Shown here in pieces: positions 24,762 to 33,829 of a stretch of 64,000 nt of DNA. The DNA is from Candidatus Aalborgiella aggregata (GTDB lineage: Bacteria; Pseudomonadota; Gammaproteobacteria; Burkholderiales; Burkholderiaceae_C), in assembly GCA_016705065.1 (NCBI GenBank), contig JADIYY010000003.1:248001-312000 (forward strand), written 5' to 3'. How positions within the stretch are numbered: position 1 is the stretch's first letter; each line of letters opens with the position of its first letter. Under the pieces are notes generated by a model, which was given only the letters and a program-made list of their open reading frames with translations, did no database searches and had not been told where the DNA came from. Position numbers and translations under genes: made by a program.

Positions 24762-26210
24762 ATGAAACTCATATCCGTTGTCATTTCTGGCGGTGCAGGT
24801 ACTCGACTTTGGCCTGCATCTCGACAATCTTATCCTAAACCTTTTCTCTCGCTCGGTGGCAGCCCATTGTTGCAACAAGCCATAGAGCGCGGACAGGCTT
24901 GCGGTGCAGACGAGTCACTGATTGTGACCAATCAAGATTATTTATTTCTAACGCGCGAAGTCATTGCCAACTTACAAGACCCGCCCAACGCACGCTACAT
25001 CCTTGAGCCCAAAGGACGTAATACTGGCCCAGCTATTGCATTAGCGGCCATGGTGTGCGCACAAACACATGGTGATGATGCAGTGATGCTGGTTTTACCT
25101 GCTGATCATTTAATCCCAGATACCGAAGCCTACGTGTCTTGCGCCTTAGAAGCCGCACGGTCTGCACTGCAAGGTCAACTCGTTGTTTTTGGCGTGCAAC
25201 CAAGCTCACCAGAAACTGGGTTTGGATACATAGAAGTTGAGCAAGTCTCTCGTACTGCACAAAAAGCACTGCGCTTTGTAGAAAAACCCGATGCTACAAC
25301 TGCGGCCCAATATTTGAGCACCGGTCGATACTACTGGAACAGCGGCATGTTTTGTTTCACTGCTGGCACCATCTTGCAAGCCTTCAGAGATCACAGTCCG
25401 GAAGTAATTGATGCGGCCGAACGCGTGATGAAAAGTGCGCAAATGACGACACAGGATACAGGCTCACACAAAATACAAGATCATGTGCTTCGCTTTGATG
25501 CCCATGCCTTTAGTCAGCAGCCTGATATATCCATTGACTATGCCGTCATGGAGAGGGCGCAAAACGTCACCATGGTGCCTGCCAAGTTTGCTTGGAGCGA
25601 TGTGGGTGCTTGGCCAGCAGTTGCTTTAGCACACACGGCCGATGCCAGCGGCAATACGTTTGAAGCGGATGTGGTTGCTGTAGATACCCTCAACACGCAT
25701 GTACAAGTAGACAGCCACACGCCCAAAATTGTGGCGACTGTGGGCGTGCATGATTTGATCATTGTTGACACTCCTGACGCCTTATTAGTGGCGCATAAAG
25801 ATCAAGCCCAGCGCGTCAAAGCAATCGTAGACGAGTTGAAAGAGCGCAAACACGAAAGCACACAACTGCATACCAAAGTCCATCGACCTTGGGGAACTTA
25901 TGCCACTTTGAAAGAAGAATCAGGCTATAAAGTCAAGCGCATCACCGTCAAGCCAGGCGAATCACTCAGCTTGCAATACCACCACCAACGCGCTGAGCAT
26001 TGGATGGTTGTACAAGGCATTGCGATAGTTCAGATTGGTGACAAAGAGCACCGAACCGAAGTGGGTCAATACCACTACATCCCAGTCAAAGAAAAACACC
26101 GTTTAAGCAATATTGGCAAAAATGAATTGGTGCTGATAGAGGTGCAATGTGGTGCTTATTTGGGTGAAGATGATATCGTCCGATTGGCCGATATTTATGG
26201 GCGCAGTTAA
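24762..26210 (+). CDS. manC: Mannose-1-phosphate guanylyltransferase / mannose-6-phosphate isomerase
   Basis: This bifunctional type II enzyme makes GDP-mannose for surface polysaccharide. The 482-residue protein has the nucleotidyltransferase signature SGGAGTRLWPASRQSYPKPF, the FVEKPD motif (substrate site), and a C-terminal cupin domain with VKRITVKPGESLSLQYHH and RAEHWMVVQG, the PMI type II site. ATG 24762 is chosen over an early frame start inside exbD. It runs convergently into the tandem glycosyltransferase gene, with 33 bases between stops, forming a small glycan module. Confidence 0.97.
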   Translation: MKLISVVISGGAGTRLWPASRQSYPKPFLSLGGSPLLQQAIERGQACGADESLIVTNQDYLFLTREVIANLQDPPNARYILEPKGRNTGPAIALAAMVCAQTHGDDAVMLVLPADHLIPDTEAYVSCALEAARSALQGQLVVFGVQPSSPETGFGYIEVEQVSRTAQKALRFVEKPDATTAAQYLSTGRYYWNSGMFCFTAGTILQAFRDHSPEVIDAAERVMKSAQMTTQDTGSHKIQDHVLRFDAHAFSQQPDISIDYAVMERAQNVTMVPAKFAWSDVGAWPAVALAHTADASGNTFEADVVAVDTLNTHVQVDSHTPKIVATVGVHDLIIVDTPDALLVAHKDQAQRVKAIVDELKERKHESTQLHTKVHRPWGTYATLKEESGYKVKRITVKPGESLSLQYHHQRAEHWMVVQGIAIVQIGDKEHRTEVGQYHYIPVKEKHRLSNIGKNELVLIEVQCGAYLGEDDIVRLADIYGRS

Positions 26211-26243
26211 AAGATTGCAATAAATTGTGGGAGATTTTCCTGC

Positions 26244-28817
26244 CTAGAGTTTCTCTTTACTCGGGCGAAGAATCAAAGGCAAAATTTGCGCGCAACTTTG
26301 CGCCCACGTAAGGTGCGGCATATGATCTGACTTAGGTGTCGCGTCATGCGCAAGTAAATCGAGCCAGGTAATAACTGCCTTGGACAAATCCTCGCCAGAC
26401 AATCCGCTAAAGTAATACGCATGCTCGCCTGCTACTTCACGAAACACGGGCAGGTCTCGCGCAATGATGGGTAAGTGATGGCTGGCCGCCTCTATCAAGG
26501 GCAAACCAAAACCTTCGCCTTCTGATGCAGCAATTAAGCAACTTGAAGCTGAGTATATTTTTTCCAAATACTCATCGCTAATAGCATCTAGCCAAATCAG
26601 TCTTTTGTTGAACTCTGGGTGCTTGCGTAATTGCTGCGCATACGGCAGCATCATCCAGCCTTGTTTACCAATCAACACCAAATTGACATCAATATGCTTT
26701 GCCCACAAATCCTCAAAAGCTTTCAACATCTGCCAATGCCCTTTGCGTGGCTCAAATGTACCAACCGATAGAAATGTTTGACGCTTTTTGAGCAGATCAA
26801 GTGTGGTTAAAGCATTTTTCGGCAACCCTTTTGTAGGCGCACTGCTAACCAGATCTGCACCCAAGTGAAAGAAACTGATTGTTGGCAATGTAGGCCTGTT
26901 TCTTGGGTTTTGTTCTAGCCAAATGCGCAATTCGTTTGCCACTGAATTTGAGATGCAAACCAAACCAGTTGCCACTTGTGTTACGGCATCCAGCCAAGCA
27001 GATAAAACTGCAGAAGCCTCTTCAGGAGCCCAATCGGGTCGGTGCGCCAATAAAATATCGTAAACCACAAAATACACTTGCACACCATAAGCGCGCCATT
27101 GTTGATACAAAGCTTGTTGCTTGGTTACCAATGGTGGAACGAGATCTAAGCCAAAAAATATGTCGTCTTGATTAATCTCAGCAATGTCATCTAGGCTATT
27201 TTTTTGCTCATCGGCAGATTTTTTTAAGAATCGTGCCATAAAACGATTGGCATAGCGGTACTGATGGCCATCGAACTGTATAGGCCGCAAGCTGAATGCT
27301 GGATATGCAATGGGCATTTGTTTGATCAATTCAAGCAACAAACTGCGCACGACACGCTGAATTCCAGACTTGGCATCATGACGTGATAGTTCCGTGATAT
27401 CGACCAAAAGTTGTCTATTCTGCTTTGTCGAAGTATTAAAGGCTATAGCAGCTGCCGCCTTTGCCAAATCACTGTCTGGCGATGAAGCAGTACGCGACAA
27501 ACACGCAATCGCATGAATCCCATTTTGCGAAGATTGCATCTGTTCACTATCAGCTGTGTTTTTGGTCAATGCACTAGCAGCTTGATTTTTTACATGCAAC
27601 GCCTCGAGCGCAGCTATCGCACGTTTGGCACTGCTATCCCACGAAAAGTTTTTAACTTGATTCAGCGCATGCTCTTTTAATGACAACCGAAAGGCCGAAT
27701 CTATCAATGCTTGCTCCATTTTTCTGGCCATATCAGGTGGGGAGTGCGGATCAAACAAGGCTTGATCCCAGCCTATAACTTCTGGCAGGCTAGAGGTATT
27801 TGATGCAAGCGTTGGCGCACCACAAGCCATAGCCTCCAGTGGCGGCAAACCAAAACCTTCATGCTTTGAAGGGAACACAAATAAGTCTGCAATGTTGTAA
27901 AGAATAACCAAGTCATCATCTGGCACAAAATCTGTCAGCACCAGTTCATCTTCTTTCAATCCAGCCTGATCTCGCCATTGATAGAGTTTGGTTCGCGAAT
28001 CATCAGACCCTTTGCTTAATCGACTTGCTATGACCAACTGGTATTCAGCTCGAATCGTGGATGGCAGCAATGCATAGGCTTTCATTAAGCCATCAAAGTT
28101 TTTACGAGAATCAAATCCACCCGGGGCATACAACACAATCTTGCGCGTCATGCCATATTGCAAGCGTATCGACTTGTCTCGCTCAGGTGTTATATCTAAA
28201 ACCTGAAAATGTGCATCAGAACCTTCTGAGGTGTTAACTATTTTGTCTTCAGGCCACGAAAGCGCATGGATCGCCTCCTTGCGTGACGAATCAGAAATCG
28301 CCAATAGCAATCCTGCATGCTTGATTGATTCGATTTTTCGAAAGTAATAATCACGGATAACAGGGTTGGGCAAGTAGGACTCTTGGTCTAACAAAGGAAT
28401 CAAATCGTGCAGCGTTACCGCCGTCTTGTATCCCTTTGTACAAACACCCAACGATGCCACTGCGTCATCGCCATAGCCTTCAAACAGACTTGGGATGTGT
28501 ATCACATCTGGCTGAATACTTTCTAAGAACTCTTCCCGAATGATTTCCGCAGCACGTGCACGCCACGCATTTGCAGGATCAACTTCTGCGGTAGGTTGTG
28601 GGATGCTGAAAACACGTATCCGCTCTTGTGGAATATGCTCTGAAAAAGCATGACGTAAATCCAAAATACTCTGCGGAAAAGCTGCACTCAAAGCCAACCA
28701 GATTTCATGTCCGTTGGCATTTCTAGCCATGGCCAACGCCAACGATAGACTGTACCTTCCTATGCCCCGGAAACGACTGTCACACTGTGCCCCTTGTAAA
28801 TCAATCAGTATGCGCAT
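26244..28817 (-). CDS. Tandem glycosyltransferase (two GT4-type domains)
   Basis: The 857-residue protein contains two complete GT-B modules. The first (about 1-400) has RFRGIGRYSLSLALAM, YAPGGFDSRKNFDGLMKAY, and the donor-site block FPSKHEGFGLPPLEAMACGA. The second (about 465-857) has SGIQRVVRSLL, FLSVGTFEPRKGHWQMLKAF, and AASEGEGFGLPLIEAASHH with the EX7E pattern. Tandem GT4 enzymes of this type commonly build mannan- or rhamnan-like O-antigen repeats. The neighbouring manC supports GDP-mannose as donor. ATG 28817 overlaps the preceding small gene by 17 bases; a TTG at 28844 is less likely. No transporter or polymerase is nearby. Confidence 0.9.
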   Translation of the reverse strand: MRILIDLQGAQCDSRFRGIGRYSLSLALAMARNANGHEIWLALSAAFPQSILDLRHAFSEHIPQERIRVFSIPQPTAEVDPANAWRARAAEIIREEFLESIQPDVIHIPSLFEGYGDDAVASLGVCTKGYKTAVTLHDLIPLLDQESYLPNPVIRDYYFRKIESIKHAGLLLAISDSSRKEAIHALSWPEDKIVNTSEGSDAHFQVLDITPERDKSIRLQYGMTRKIVLYAPGGFDSRKNFDGLMKAYALLPSTIRAEYQLVIASRLSKGSDDSRTKLYQWRDQAGLKEDELVLTDFVPDDDLVILYNIADLFVFPSKHEGFGLPPLEAMACGAPTLASNTSSLPEVIGWDQALFDPHSPPDMARKMEQALIDSAFRLSLKEHALNQVKNFSWDSSAKRAIAALEALHVKNQAASALTKNTADSEQMQSSQNGIHAIACLSRTASSPDSDLAKAAAAIAFNTSTKQNRQLLVDITELSRHDAKSGIQRVVRSLLLELIKQMPIAYPAFSLRPIQFDGHQYRYANRFMARFLKKSADEQKNSLDDIAEINQDDIFFGLDLVPPLVTKQQALYQQWRAYGVQVYFVVYDILLAHRPDWAPEEASAVLSAWLDAVTQVATGLVCISNSVANELRIWLEQNPRNRPTLPTISFFHLGADLVSSAPTKGLPKNALTTLDLLKKRQTFLSVGTFEPRKGHWQMLKAFEDLWAKHIDVNLVLIGKQGWMMLPYAQQLRKHPEFNKRLIWLDAISDEYLEKIYSASSCLIAASEGEGFGLPLIEAASHHLPIIARDLPVFREVAGEHAYYFSGLSGEDLSKAVITWLDLLAHDATPKSDHMPHLTWAQSCAQILPLILRPSKEKL

Positions 28818-29136
28818 GTTGTTTGGAAGATGTACTTTCTTCAACCGCTTTTTTCAAGTTTTCGAAGATTCCAAATGCGCGTGTAGACAGTTGTAATTCA
28901 CTCCACAACACCCTGTGAACACGAGACTGCAATCGCGGTGAAAAAGACAATGCCCATGTGAAGAGTCCCTTGCTAATTGGTGACTTCATCGCAACCTGGC
29001 CAATGCGAATCAAGCGTGGTTTAATGCGTTTTTTGATTGCTCCAGTTAGTCGTCCTTGCATCACTGCCGCATACAAACGGCTGTGGAAGGTGGGCTTTTT
29101 GAGTGCGGGTTTTTGATTTTGTAGCTTTGTCATCAT
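28801..29136 (-). CDS. Small basic protein upstream of the glycosyltransferase
   Basis: The 111-residue protein is very basic and helical, with no signal peptide. The segment AIKKRIKPRLIRIGQVAMKS and SFSPRLQSRVHRVLW resembles the basic helical tail found at the C-termini of some polysaccharide methyltransferases and glycosyltransferases, where it anchors enzyme complexes to the membrane. ATG 29136 follows the zapD stop by two bases, and its end overlaps the glycosyltransferase start. A role as a scaffold for that enzyme is inference; it might also be a remnant of a larger gene. Confidence 0.6.
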   Translation of the reverse strand: MMTKLQNQKPALKKPTFHSRLYAAVMQGRLTGAIKKRIKPRLIRIGQVAMKSPISKGLFTWALSFSPRLQSRVHRVLWSELQLSTRAFGIFENLKKAVEESTSSKQHAHTD

Positions 29137-29138
29137 TG

Positions 29139-29894
29139 CTATGCGCAAAGCGTCAGCTCAAACGCAGTGTCATCCGCACTGGCATGCAATCTGGCATCTT
29201 CTTCTTGTCGCATTAACCGAATTAAAACGATTAAGCGATTGCCACTGATTTCAGGAATGAGCCCAAGCTCTTCGTCTATACGCATACGCAACAACTGCGA
29301 CGGTTTTCCTTGTGGCAAATTAAGTTGGAACTGACCATTCATTGCCACCATTTTTTGTGGCATCCCCGATTGCCGCAGAATCCTTAACAAGAGATAAATA
29401 CCCTTCGCCAATGGCGACAACGTTGCGATCCAAACTTGTAAGTCATTTTGCCTTTTTTGAGTATCGGCATGCTGCCAAGCGAAATAGGCAGGCAAATCAA
29501 ATTCGCAAGTGCCGCCTGGAATGCCCATACGGCTGCGAATGCTCATTAACCAATCGTTTTCTGTCAATTTCTGTCCAGCTTTCCCACTGACGCCATTCAA
29601 ATTGATAAAGCAATCTTCCAAATCTGCCAGCACATCATCAAGTGCATCTTCTGCGATCGAAGGATTGCCTCGATAAGAGTTAAATATTTGCTTCTGCTTT
29701 TCTAAATCTTTCAACACATCCGTTTTCAAATCTGCTCTTGCCCCTACGTCCATCACTTCAAAGATGGTTGTTAATGCGTAATGGTGATCCAGTGCCGTTT
29801 CACGAGATGCCAATTCATTCAGTCGATTAAACAAATGTTCCAGACGTAAATACGTTCGAACTTTTTCGTTAAAGGGGTATTCGTACTGAATCAC
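29139..29894 (-). CDS. zapD: Cell division protein ZapD
   Basis: ZapD bundles FtsZ filaments at the division site. The 251-residue protein begins IQYEYPFNEKVRTYLRLEHL, the family's signature N-terminus, and continues with RSRMGIPGGTCEFDLPAYFAW and SGNRLIVLIRLM near the end. The start is GTG 29894; no ATG fits. It sits 14 bases after coaE, as in most betaproteobacteria. Downstream, the usual neighbour (a small zinc-ribbon gene such as yacG) is not seen; instead a glycan gene pair follows. Confidence 0.95.
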   Translation of the reverse strand: MIQYEYPFNEKVRTYLRLEHLFNRLNELASRETALDHHYALTTIFEVMDVGARADLKTDVLKDLEKQKQIFNSYRGNPSIAEDALDDVLADLEDCFINLNGVSGKAGQKLTENDWLMSIRSRMGIPGGTCEFDLPAYFAWQHADTQKRQNDLQVWIATLSPLAKGIYLLLRILRQSGMPQKMVAMNGQFQLNLPQGKPSQLLRMRIDEELGLIPEISGNRLIVLIRLMRQEEDARLHASADDTAFELTLCA

Positions 29895-29908
29895 AATGCT
29901 TTTTTTAT

Positions 29909-30547
29909 TTAAATCGGGCTAAGGTATTCAGAGATTTGCCCAATTTCATCATTTAGTTGTTGTCGAGTTATTTCGTCATTTAAGATAATAACATCTGCCA
30001 GTTTCAAACGGTCTATACGACTGGCTTGGCTGGCAATTATATTGATGACTAAATCACGCGTCATTGGTGTAGTTCTGTTGTTGTTTTGTACATCACGAGT
30101 CAATACGCGTGATACTTGAGTTTCGACCGAACAATCAACAACAATTATTTTATCTAAATTTTTGCGCCATTTACTCGACTCTGCAAGCAAGGGCAAATCG
30201 AACACAACCAGTTTTATGCCATTTTTTTTCATGGTCTCAAATTGGTTTTTCATTTCATTTTGTATGAGGGGATGTAGTATCTGCTCTAACTCTTTACGTC
30301 GATCTTTTTGATTAAAGACCAATTCACGCATACGAGAACGATCAAGACTTCCGTCTGCCAACTGATATTCATCTCCAAATTTTTCGACAATCGCATTCAT
30401 TGCTTCGCCATGACTCGAGGTTAAGTGGCGAGAGATGGCATCTGCATCAATCACTCCCGCACCCAAAGACTTTAGTTGCGTGGTAACTGTGCTTTTACCA
30501 CTGCCTATTCCACCAGTAATACCGACTCGATAAGCTCCAAATTGCAT
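29909..30547 (-). CDS. coaE: Dephospho-CoA kinase
   Basis: CoaE phosphorylates the 3'-hydroxyl of dephospho-CoA in the last step of CoA synthesis. The 212-residue protein has the P-loop VGITGGIGSGKSTV (residues 8-21), the DADAISR motif, and FDLPLLAESSKW with the lid region thereafter. It lies 19 bases after pilD. The DNA here is somewhat AT-rich relative to its neighbours, and the C-terminus is short for the family by only a few residues. Confidence 0.96.
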   Translation of the reverse strand: MQFGAYRVGITGGIGSGKSTVTTQLKSLGAGVIDADAISRHLTSSHGEAMNAIVEKFGDEYQLADGSLDRSRMRELVFNQKDRRKELEQILHPLIQNEMKNQFETMKKNGIKLVVFDLPLLAESSKWRKNLDKIIVVDCSVETQVSRVLTRDVQNNNRTTPMTRDLVINIIASQASRIDRLKLADVIILNDEITRQQLNDEIGQISEYLSPI

Positions 30548-30566
30548 CTTTATACTCTTTGCTTAT

Positions 30567-31412
30567 TTAAGCATTCAGGCCTACTAGCTTCAGTATGGAT
30601 TGGGCGCCAAAAATCATAGCTGTGATTCCTGCGATGCCCAGAAAGGGACCAAACGGCACATAAGCACCTTCGCGCAATTGACTGGCATATTTCAGTGCAA
30701 TCCCAACAATGGCACCCGCAATCGAGGAAAGCAGAATCAAAGGGATCAATGCCTGCCAGCCGAACCAAGCGCCTAGCGCAGCAAATAATTTGAAATCGCC
30801 ATAGCCCATTCCCTCTTTACCGGTGATTAGTTTAAATACCCAGTAAATGACCCATAGCGATAAATATCCGCCTACAGCCCCCCAAACAGCCGCATCGAGC
30901 GAAACACCTGTGACACCTAGTGCAGCCAAGATTAAACCCGCCCATAGCAAAGGCAATGTCAAGTTATCTGGAAGCAGCGTTGTATCCCAATCTATCATTG
31001 CCAGCGCCACAATGACGGCACTGAATCCACACCATGCAACCCCTTGAGCCGTAAAGCCCCATTTCCATACGCAAAATGCAAACAAAATACCCACGAGCAA
31101 TTCGACCAATGGATAACGGATGCTGATTGGCGTTAGGCAACTCGAACATTTGCCTTTTAAAAACAAATAACTCAAGATTGGAATGTTCTCATACCAGCGA
31201 ATTTGATGGCCGCATTTCAAGCAGTGAGATTTCGGTAACATCAAGTTAAACGGCGCTTTTAAGTCGGGTTCTTTACCCGAAAATTCTGCATGCTCGTCCT
31301 CCCATTGACGCTCAAGCATTTTCGGTAAGCGATAAATCACAACATTTAAAAAACTGCCAATTAATAAGCCAAAGAAGCCAGCAAATCCAGCAATAAATAC
31401 TGAGTCAGTCAT
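30567..31412 (-). CDS. pilD: Prepilin peptidase / N-methyltransferase PilD
   Basis: PilD cleaves and methylates type IV prepilins and type II secretion pseudopilins. The 281-residue inner-membrane protein has the cytoplasmic zinc-site cysteines CLKCGHQ and CSSCLTP, and both catalytic aspartates in MIDWDTTLLPD and GYGDFKLFAALG. Multiple TM helices follow. It is 15 bases after pilC in the ispB-pilC-pilD-coaE-zapD operon. Confidence 0.97.
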   Translation of the reverse strand: MTDSVFIAGFAGFFGLLIGSFLNVVIYRLPKMLERQWEDEHAEFSGKEPDLKAPFNLMLPKSHCLKCGHQIRWYENIPILSYLFLKGKCSSCLTPISIRYPLVELLVGILFAFCVWKWGFTAQGVAWCGFSAVIVALAMIDWDTTLLPDNLTLPLLWAGLILAALGVTGVSLDAAVWGAVGGYLSLWVIYWVFKLITGKEGMGYGDFKLFAALGAWFGWQALIPLILLSSIAGAIVGIALKYASQLREGAYVPFGPFLGIAGITAMIFGAQSILKLVGLNA

Positions 31413-31427
31413 ACTAATGACACTAGA

Positions 31428-32678
31428 TCAGCCGACAACTTGACCGAGCTTGAAGATGGGCAAGTACATGGAAATAACAATACCGCCAATGATGACACCC
31501 AAAAATACAATGATGATGGGTTCTAGCAAACTGGACAAGCCCGCAACCATGTCATCCACTTCGGCCTCGTAGAAGTCAGCCGCTTTACCAAGCATGTGGT
31601 CAATTGTGCCGGACTCTTCTCCAATGGCGCACATTTGTAAAACCATTGGCGGGAATAGCGACCGATTGGTCATGGCATTGGTAAGACTGGTACCCGTGGA
31701 TACTTCTTCCTGAATTTTTGTGGTTGCCTCCAAGTACACTGAGTTGCCTGCTGCCCCACCAACTGAATCAAGCGCCTCAACCAATGGCACACCTGCGGCA
31801 AACATCGTTGCCAAAGTTCTGGTCCATCGCGCAACAACAGACTTTTCAATTAATACACCAAATACAGGCACTTTAAGCAAAACTCTGTCCATCACCATTT
31901 GCATTTTTTCGCTGCGTTTCCAAGCCTGAAAAAAGAAATAAAGACCACCACCGATAACACCAAATATCAACCACCACCATTTCACAAACATGTCGCTAAT
32001 TGCCATGACAAACAGAGTAGGTGCCGGCAAATCTGCGCCGAATGAACTAAATACAGTTTTAAATGCGGGAATCACAAACAGCATAATGATGGTCACAACA
32101 ACGAACGCCACCACCACCACGGCGATGGGGTACATCAAAGCAGATTTGATTTTGGATTTAATGGCCTCTGTTTTTTCCATGTAAGTGGCCAGCCGATCCA
32201 AAAGCGACTCCAAAATACCAGCCGACTCACCTGCTTCAATCAAATTGCAATACAGTGTATTGAAATATTTTGGATACTTACGAAAGGCTGCACTCAATGA
32301 AGTGCCGGTTTCTACTTCTGTTCGTATATCACCTAACAATTTAGTGACGTTGGGATTCGGGTTGCCTCGACCAACAATGTCAAAGGTTTGCAACAAGGGG
32401 ACGCCTGCTTTCATCATCGTCGCAAATTGCCGGGTGAAAATTGCAATATCTTTTGGCTTGATTGATCTGCCAGATTTGGTCGCGCGCTTTTTGATTTTAT
32501 TGGGGATAACGCCTTGTCTACGCAACGTTGTTTGCACGATGTTTTCGCCAGCCGCACGCATTTCTCCACGCACTTGCTTGCCCTTGCGGTCTTTGCCTTC
32601 CCAGTCGTAAACGAACTCTTTTACGCCTTTGACAGTCGACTTCTGAGCGTTGGGATTGTTGCCTGCATTCGTTGCCAT
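31428..32678 (-). CDS. pilC: Type IV pilus assembly inner-membrane platform protein PilC
   Basis: PilC is the inner-membrane platform on which PilB and PilT act. The 416-residue protein has a charged N-terminal domain, the T2SSF repeats with FTRQFATMMKAGVPLLQTFD and ARWTRTLATMFAAGVPLVEAL, and three TM helices. The GEESGTIDHML segment near the end is typical. It follows ispB by 22 bases; the ATPase gene pilB, which normally lies between them in related genomes, is not here. Confidence 0.96.
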   Translation of the reverse strand: MATNAGNNPNAQKSTVKGVKEFVYDWEGKDRKGKQVRGEMRAAGENIVQTTLRRQGVIPNKIKKRATKSGRSIKPKDIAIFTRQFATMMKAGVPLLQTFDIVGRGNPNPNVTKLLGDIRTEVETGTSLSAAFRKYPKYFNTLYCNLIEAGESAGILESLLDRLATYMEKTEAIKSKIKSALMYPIAVVVVAFVVVTIIMLFVIPAFKTVFSSFGADLPAPTLFVMAISDMFVKWWWLIFGVIGGGLYFFFQAWKRSEKMQMVMDRVLLKVPVFGVLIEKSVVARWTRTLATMFAAGVPLVEALDSVGGAAGNSVYLEATTKIQEEVSTGTSLTNAMTNRSLFPPMVLQMCAIGEESGTIDHMLGKAADFYEAEVDDMVAGLSSLLEPIIIVFLGVIIGGIVISMYLPIFKLGQVVG

Positions 32679-32700
32679 AAATTCTTGCCGTGTTAGTTAG

Positions 32701-33684
32701 CTATGCTTGCCTTATCAAAAGTTTGGAGGCGAGTTCCAATAATGCATTGACATGTTTATTCGGTTCAAATTGAATTAAAACATCAATTGCGCGTTGCGCC
32801 TCTATTGCAGCTGCTTGCCGGGATGCATCTAATGCACCAGTGTCGCGTATTATTGACAATATGGACTGAATTTGAGCGTTGTCGCCAGTTTCTATAGCGT
32901 TTTGTACTATTTTACGTTGCGCTGGTTGACTGCGTTGCATCGCAATAATGAGTGGCAAGGTGGCCTTACCTTCTCGCAAGTCATCACCCAAACTTTTGCC
33001 CATCACAGTTGGATCACCATCGTAATCCAACACATCATCGATGACTTGAAATGCGGTTCCTAAGGCTTGTCCGTATACAGCGCACGCTTCTTCAACTTCA
33101 CTGCTGGATTTGGCCAGAATGGCTGCTAAGCGAGAACTCGCTTCGAATAGCTTGGCTGTTTTAGACCTGATGACACGCAAATAGGCTGCTTCGTCCAAAT
33201 CGGCATTGTGTATGTTCATCAGCTGCATCACTTCGCCTTCAGCAATCACATTGGTTGCGTCAGACAAGATTTGCATCACACGCATGTCGTTGGCATCCAC
33301 CATCATTTGAAACGCACGCGAATACAAGAAATCCCCTACTAGGACACTGGCAGGGTTACCAAACGATTCATTGGCTGTTGCAAGTCCACGGCGTAATTCA
33401 GAAGCGTCCACCACATCATCATGCAATAAGGTTGCAGTGTGAATGAACTCCACTACGGCAGCAAGATTAAACCGCTGATCACCTTTGTAACCCAAAGCAC
33501 CGCACATCAACAGCAACAAAGCTGGACGTAAGCGCTTACCTCCGGCAGCAATGATGTATTGCGATACTTGGCCTACAAGTGGAACTTCTGACTCCAAACG
33601 TTGCGCTATCACTGCGTCCACGCGAGCCATGTCTGGGGCGATTAATTGAAGTGCAGTTTGACTGGAGCTGGTGTGGGCAAGCAA
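32701..33684 (-). CDS. ispB: Polyprenyl diphosphate synthase (octaprenyl-type)
   Basis: IspB makes the long isoprenoid tail of ubiquinone. The 327-residue protein has the first Asp-rich motif LLHDDVVDAS, the GKRLRPALLLLMCGA motif, and the second Asp-rich motif DDVLDYDGD. The residue before the first motif (TAT) is small, as in long-chain synthases. The start is TTG 33684, preceded by AGGTG seven bases upstream. It is divergent from rplU, the standard arrangement in proteobacteria, with 145 bases between. Confidence 0.95.
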   Translation of the reverse strand: MLAHTSSSQTALQLIAPDMARVDAVIAQRLESEVPLVGQVSQYIIAAGGKRLRPALLLLMCGALGYKGDQRFNLAAVVEFIHTATLLHDDVVDASELRRGLATANESFGNPASVLVGDFLYSRAFQMMVDANDMRVMQILSDATNVIAEGEVMQLMNIHNADLDEAAYLRVIRSKTAKLFEASSRLAAILAKSSSEVEEACAVYGQALGTAFQVIDDVLDYDGDPTVMGKSLGDDLREGKATLPLIIAMQRSQPAQRKIVQNAIETGDNAQIQSILSIIRDTGALDASRQAAAIEAQRAIDVLIQFEPNKHVNALLELASKLLIRQA

Positions 33685-33751
33685 GATGTTTCACCTAAAG
33701 TTTAGCTATTATAGAAAGCTCAACCCCTCGATTTGTCGTTGTTTGGCATTT

Positions 33752-33806
33752 TTACCAATGGTTTGTTGATAATGCTATAATCTTTGGCTCTACGGAAATC
33801 CTTCCG
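33752..33806 (+). promoter_or_regulatory. Candidate rplU promoter and leader hairpin
   Basis: TATAAT (33776-33781) is a perfect -10 box, with TTACCA (33752-33757) 18 bases upstream as a fair -35. In the leader a CGGAA-ATCC-TTCCG hairpin (33793-33806) lies 23 bases before the rplU start. Whether the hairpin regulates translation is unknown. Confidence 0.6.
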
Positions 33807-33829
33807 CAGAACTTTTTAAAGAGGTCATT

